Positions 7,061 through 9,395 of a DNA stretch of 9,395 nt are shown here, in pieces (the stretch's first letter is position 1; the number at the start of each line of letters is the position of its first letter). The stretch is from assembly GCA_021823305.1 (NCBI GenBank), contig JAKAOE010000041.1, positions 1 through 9,395 on the forward strand, read 5' to 3'. Under the pieces are notes generated by a model, which saw nothing but the letters and a program-made list of their open reading frames with translations, was not told where the DNA came from and made no database searches. The position numbers were made by a program, and so were the translations under genes. The stretch comes from Acidobacteriota bacterium. GTDB lineage: Bacteria > Acidobacteriota > Terriglobia > Terriglobales > SCQP01.

Positions 7061-7076
7061 TGTGACGCAGGTCACT
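7061..7076. promoter_or_regulatory. CRP/FNR-like palindrome before the decaheme gene
   Basis: TGTGA-CGCAGG-TCACT on the plus strand. It is a near-perfect CRP-type site (consensus TGTGA-N6-TCACA) with arms GTGAC and GTCAC around GCAG. It sits in the 46-nt gap between a CRP-family gene and the decaheme gene, 18 nt before the decaheme ATG. A class II activator site centred here would put the transcript start inside the decaheme gene. A repressor or roadblock role, or a 5-bp mRNA hairpin, therefore fits the geometry better than classical activation. Confidence 0.5.
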
Positions 7077-7088
7077 CCGTTTCACCTT

Positions 7089-7769
7089 TTAGGTCCGGTG
7101 CCAGCCTTGGGCTTCGATTTGCGCCAGGCGCGCAGGATCGCGCACCACGGCGCGTCCGCCGCGCACGGCGGCAATGCCGTGCCGCCGCCAATCAGAAACC
7201 AGGCGGCTCACGGTCTCGCGCGCCAAGCCGCACTGCGCCGCGATCTCCTCATGGCGCAGCGGCGGGCGGTGGCCGCCCTCGGCCGCCCATTCCAGCACAA
7301 AGTGCGCCAGGCGCTGGGGGGCGCTCTCGGCCAAGCCGAGCCCGGCCAGGCGCTCCGCCAGTTCATTCCAGCTACGGCTGAGGGTCTCCATCAGGATCTC
7401 CGCGGGACGGCCGCCGGCGCGCAACTGGGCACGCAACTCCTGCTGCGTCACCCGGCGCACCGTACCGGCGGTCACCATGACCGCCGTCGCCTGGTAGGGG
7501 AGGCCGAGCAGCGTCTCAGCCAGCCCGAGCGCCGCGCCCTGCCCGCACCAAGCCAACGTAAACGACCGTCCCGCGGCCGACAGGCGCTGCAGCGCCGTCC
7601 ACCCGGAGTCGAGGTAGTAGGCGCTGACCGCCGGTTCACCGGCACGAAACAGCACCTCGTTGCGCCGCAAGGGCATGCCCGTCCGGCGCAGCAGGGAGAC
7701 GCCGGTGACGGGCAGCGGACGTTCTGCTACCGCTACGGCAGTTTCCAGTTCAGGCAGCGCGCTGCTCAT
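7089..7769 (-). CDS. CRP/FNR-family transcriptional regulator
   Basis: 226 aa, the usual length for the family. The N-terminal half (about 25-110) is a cNMP-binding-like beta-roll (NEVLFRAGEPAVSAYYLDSG, then LAWCGQGAALGLAETLLG). The phosphate-cassette Glu of GELGL is replaced (GAALGL) and the usual Arg-Ser pair is missing (YQATA), so cAMP binding is unlikely. There is no N-terminal cysteine cluster, so it is not an oxygen-sensing FNR. A long dimer helix follows (about 122-145). The winged HTH (about 171-210) has the recognition helix ARETVSRLV with RETVSR at 184-189. It keeps the Arg, Glu and Arg that CRP uses to read GTGA half-sites. The start at 7769 is set by GGGGAGG 6 nt upstream (7776-7782). 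The gene overlaps the end of the zinc-finger-like gene by 20 nt. Its signal is unknown; a redox or gas ligand is possible given the context. Confidence 0.88.
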   Translation of the reverse strand: MSSALPELETAVAVAERPLPVTGVSLLRRTGMPLRRNEVLFRAGEPAVSAYYLDSGWTALQRLSAAGRSFTLAWCGQGAALGLAETLLGLPYQATAVMVTAGTVRRVTQQELRAQLRAGGRPAEILMETLSRSWNELAERLAGLGLAESAPQRLAHFVLEWAAEGGHRPPLRHEEIAAQCGLARETVSRLVSDWRRHGIAAVRGGRAVVRDPARLAQIEAQGWHRT

Positions 7770-7956
7770 GTTTGGCCTCCCCTTGTGGCGTGTGCTGGCC
7801 GAGGACGCGTTGGTGTTCGGGGCAGATGAAATCTCCGTCCCACGGGCCGGCGAGATACTGACGGCAGATGCGGCACCGTTTCCATATACGTCCTTCCTGT
7901 CGTGGCGGATAGGCAACTGGTTGTGCCGGTTCGCAACGGATTAAGCTCAGCGCCAT
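7750..7956 (-). CDS. Small zinc-finger-like protein, first gene of the operon
   Basis: 68 aa, not a family I can name. It carries CRIC (28-31) and CPEH (45-48), giving Cys-X2-Cys-X13-Cys-X2-His, a spacing suited to one structural zinc site. An additional Cys is at 8. It has no signal peptide or membrane span, so it should be cytoplasmic. The ATG at 7954-7956 has an excellent GGAGGAGGG site (7959-7967) and lies about 13 nt after the predicted sigma-54 transcript start. Its last codons overlap the start of the CRP-like gene by 20 nt, so the two are probably coupled. The same frame stays open upstream to 8334 but has no start with a comparable ribosome site and would run into the response regulator gene. 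A role as a partner or sensor for the adjacent regulator is inference. Confidence 0.68.
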   Translation of the reverse strand: MALSLIRCEPAQPVAYPPRQEGRIWKRCRICRQYLAGPWDGDFICPEHQRVLGQHTPQGEAKHEQRAA

Positions 7957-7958
7957 GG

Positions 7959-7967
7959 CCCTCCTCC
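7959..7967 (-). promoter_or_regulatory. Strong ribosome binding site of the zinc-finger-like gene
   Basis: GGAGGAGGG on the minus strand; its GGAGG core lies 6 nt before the ATG. It marks the short frame as translated and fixes its start. It would lie only a few bases into the transcript from the promoter at 7980-7995. Confidence 0.7.
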
Positions 7968-7979
7968 ACGCATTGGGAA

Positions 7980-7995
7980 AGCACATCGCCTGCCA
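7980..7995 (-). promoter_or_regulatory. Sigma-54 (-24/-12) promoter of the cytochrome operon
   Basis: The minus strand reads TGGCAGGCGATGTGCT against the consensus TGGCACG-N4-TTGCW. The invariant GG and GC are both present at the required 10-nt spacing, and only two consensus positions differ. Predicted transcript start is near 7969, just before the ribosome site of the first operon gene. The gene immediately upstream encodes a sigma-54 activator, which strengthens the call. Confidence 0.72.
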
Positions 7996-8007
7996 CGCGC
8001 AGAGGGC

Positions 8008-8037
8008 TGATTTTTCTATGGGATGCCCAAGCCATCC
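8008..8037. promoter_or_regulatory. A-rich stretch and small inverted repeat between enhancer and promoter
   Basis: On the minus strand a 5-bp inverted repeat, GGATG-N7-CATCC (8021-8037), is followed by an A-rich run around TAGAAAAATCA (8008-8018). The A-run is unusual in this GC-rich region and lies between the enhancer-like repeat and the -24 element, where DNA bending (often by IHF) helps sigma-54 activators loop. It does not match the full IHF consensus. Confidence 0.3.
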
Positions 8038-8055
8038 AAAAAATCGTGGGGTTAA

Positions 8056-8077
8056 GCGCGCAATCACTGCGCGCAAT
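8056..8077. promoter_or_regulatory. Enhancer-like inverted repeat (candidate activator binding site)
   Basis: On the minus strand GCGCGCA-GTGAT-TGCGCGC forms a perfect 7-bp inverted repeat with a 5-nt spacer. The same block also reads as a direct repeat of ATTGCGCGC with a 13-bp period. It lies about 87-108 bp upstream of the predicted sigma-54 transcript start, the normal range for NtrC-type upstream activating sequences, and directly after the activator gene. An alternative is a terminator stem for that gene, but only TTAACC follows it, not a T-tract. Confidence 0.5.
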
Positions 8078-8099
8078 GCCCCAAAGATTGTGTGTGAGT

Positions 8100-9395
<1,296 letters not shown>

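Noticed and set aside
5990..7381. Long plus-strand open frame (463 codons) opposite the decaheme gene
   Set aside because: It crosses two well-supported minus-strand genes. The ten ordered CXXCH sites and the HTH on the minus strand cannot be chance.

Overview
The window is high-GC bacterial DNA. Every gene I can support is on the minus strand, so in transcription order it reads from 9395 down to 1. High GC, the NtrC-type regulator, large secreted Ig-like proteins and a DmsE/MtrA-type decaheme cytochrome would suit Acidobacteriota or a similar soil/sediment lineage. That placement is inference from style, not from a marker gene.

Layout in transcription order. (1) 9395-8100: a sigma-54-dependent NtrC-family response regulator, cut at its N-terminus by the window edge. 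(2) 8099-7957: a 143-nt control region with a GC-rich inverted repeat (8056-8077) placed like an enhancer, an A-rich stretch, and a good -24/-12 (sigma-54) promoter at 7980-7995. (3) 7956-2710: seven tightly packed genes read as one operon. They are a 68-aa zinc-finger-like protein, a CRP/FNR-family regulator, a periplasmic decaheme cytochrome (MtrA/DmsE family), a large outer-membrane beta-barrel (MtrB/PioB family), a small monoheme cytochrome c, a membrane-anchored tetraheme NapC/NirT-like cytochrome, and a 79-aa two-helix membrane protein. (4) 2617-149: a large exported protein of unknown function with Ig/TIG-like segments. (5) 86-1: the first 28 codons of another exported protein running off the window.

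The core reading is a complete electron conduit through both membranes. A NapC/CymA-like quinol-linked tetraheme protein sits in the inner membrane. A soluble monoheme protein and a decaheme protein lie in the periplasm, and the decaheme protein plugs an outer-membrane barrel. The gene content resembles the Mto/Pio type (decaheme + barrel + monoheme + CymA-like, no MtrC-type surface cytochrome) described for iron-oxidising Proteobacteria. The direction of electron flow cannot be decided from the sequence.

Control appears layered. The response regulator is followed by an enhancer-like repeat and a sigma-54 promoter that would start the operon. The operon itself encodes a CRP-like regulator, and a CRP-like palindrome (TGTGA-N6-TCACT) lies in the 46-nt gap just before the decaheme gene. 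I see no RNA genes, insertion sequences, CRISPR arrays or origins.
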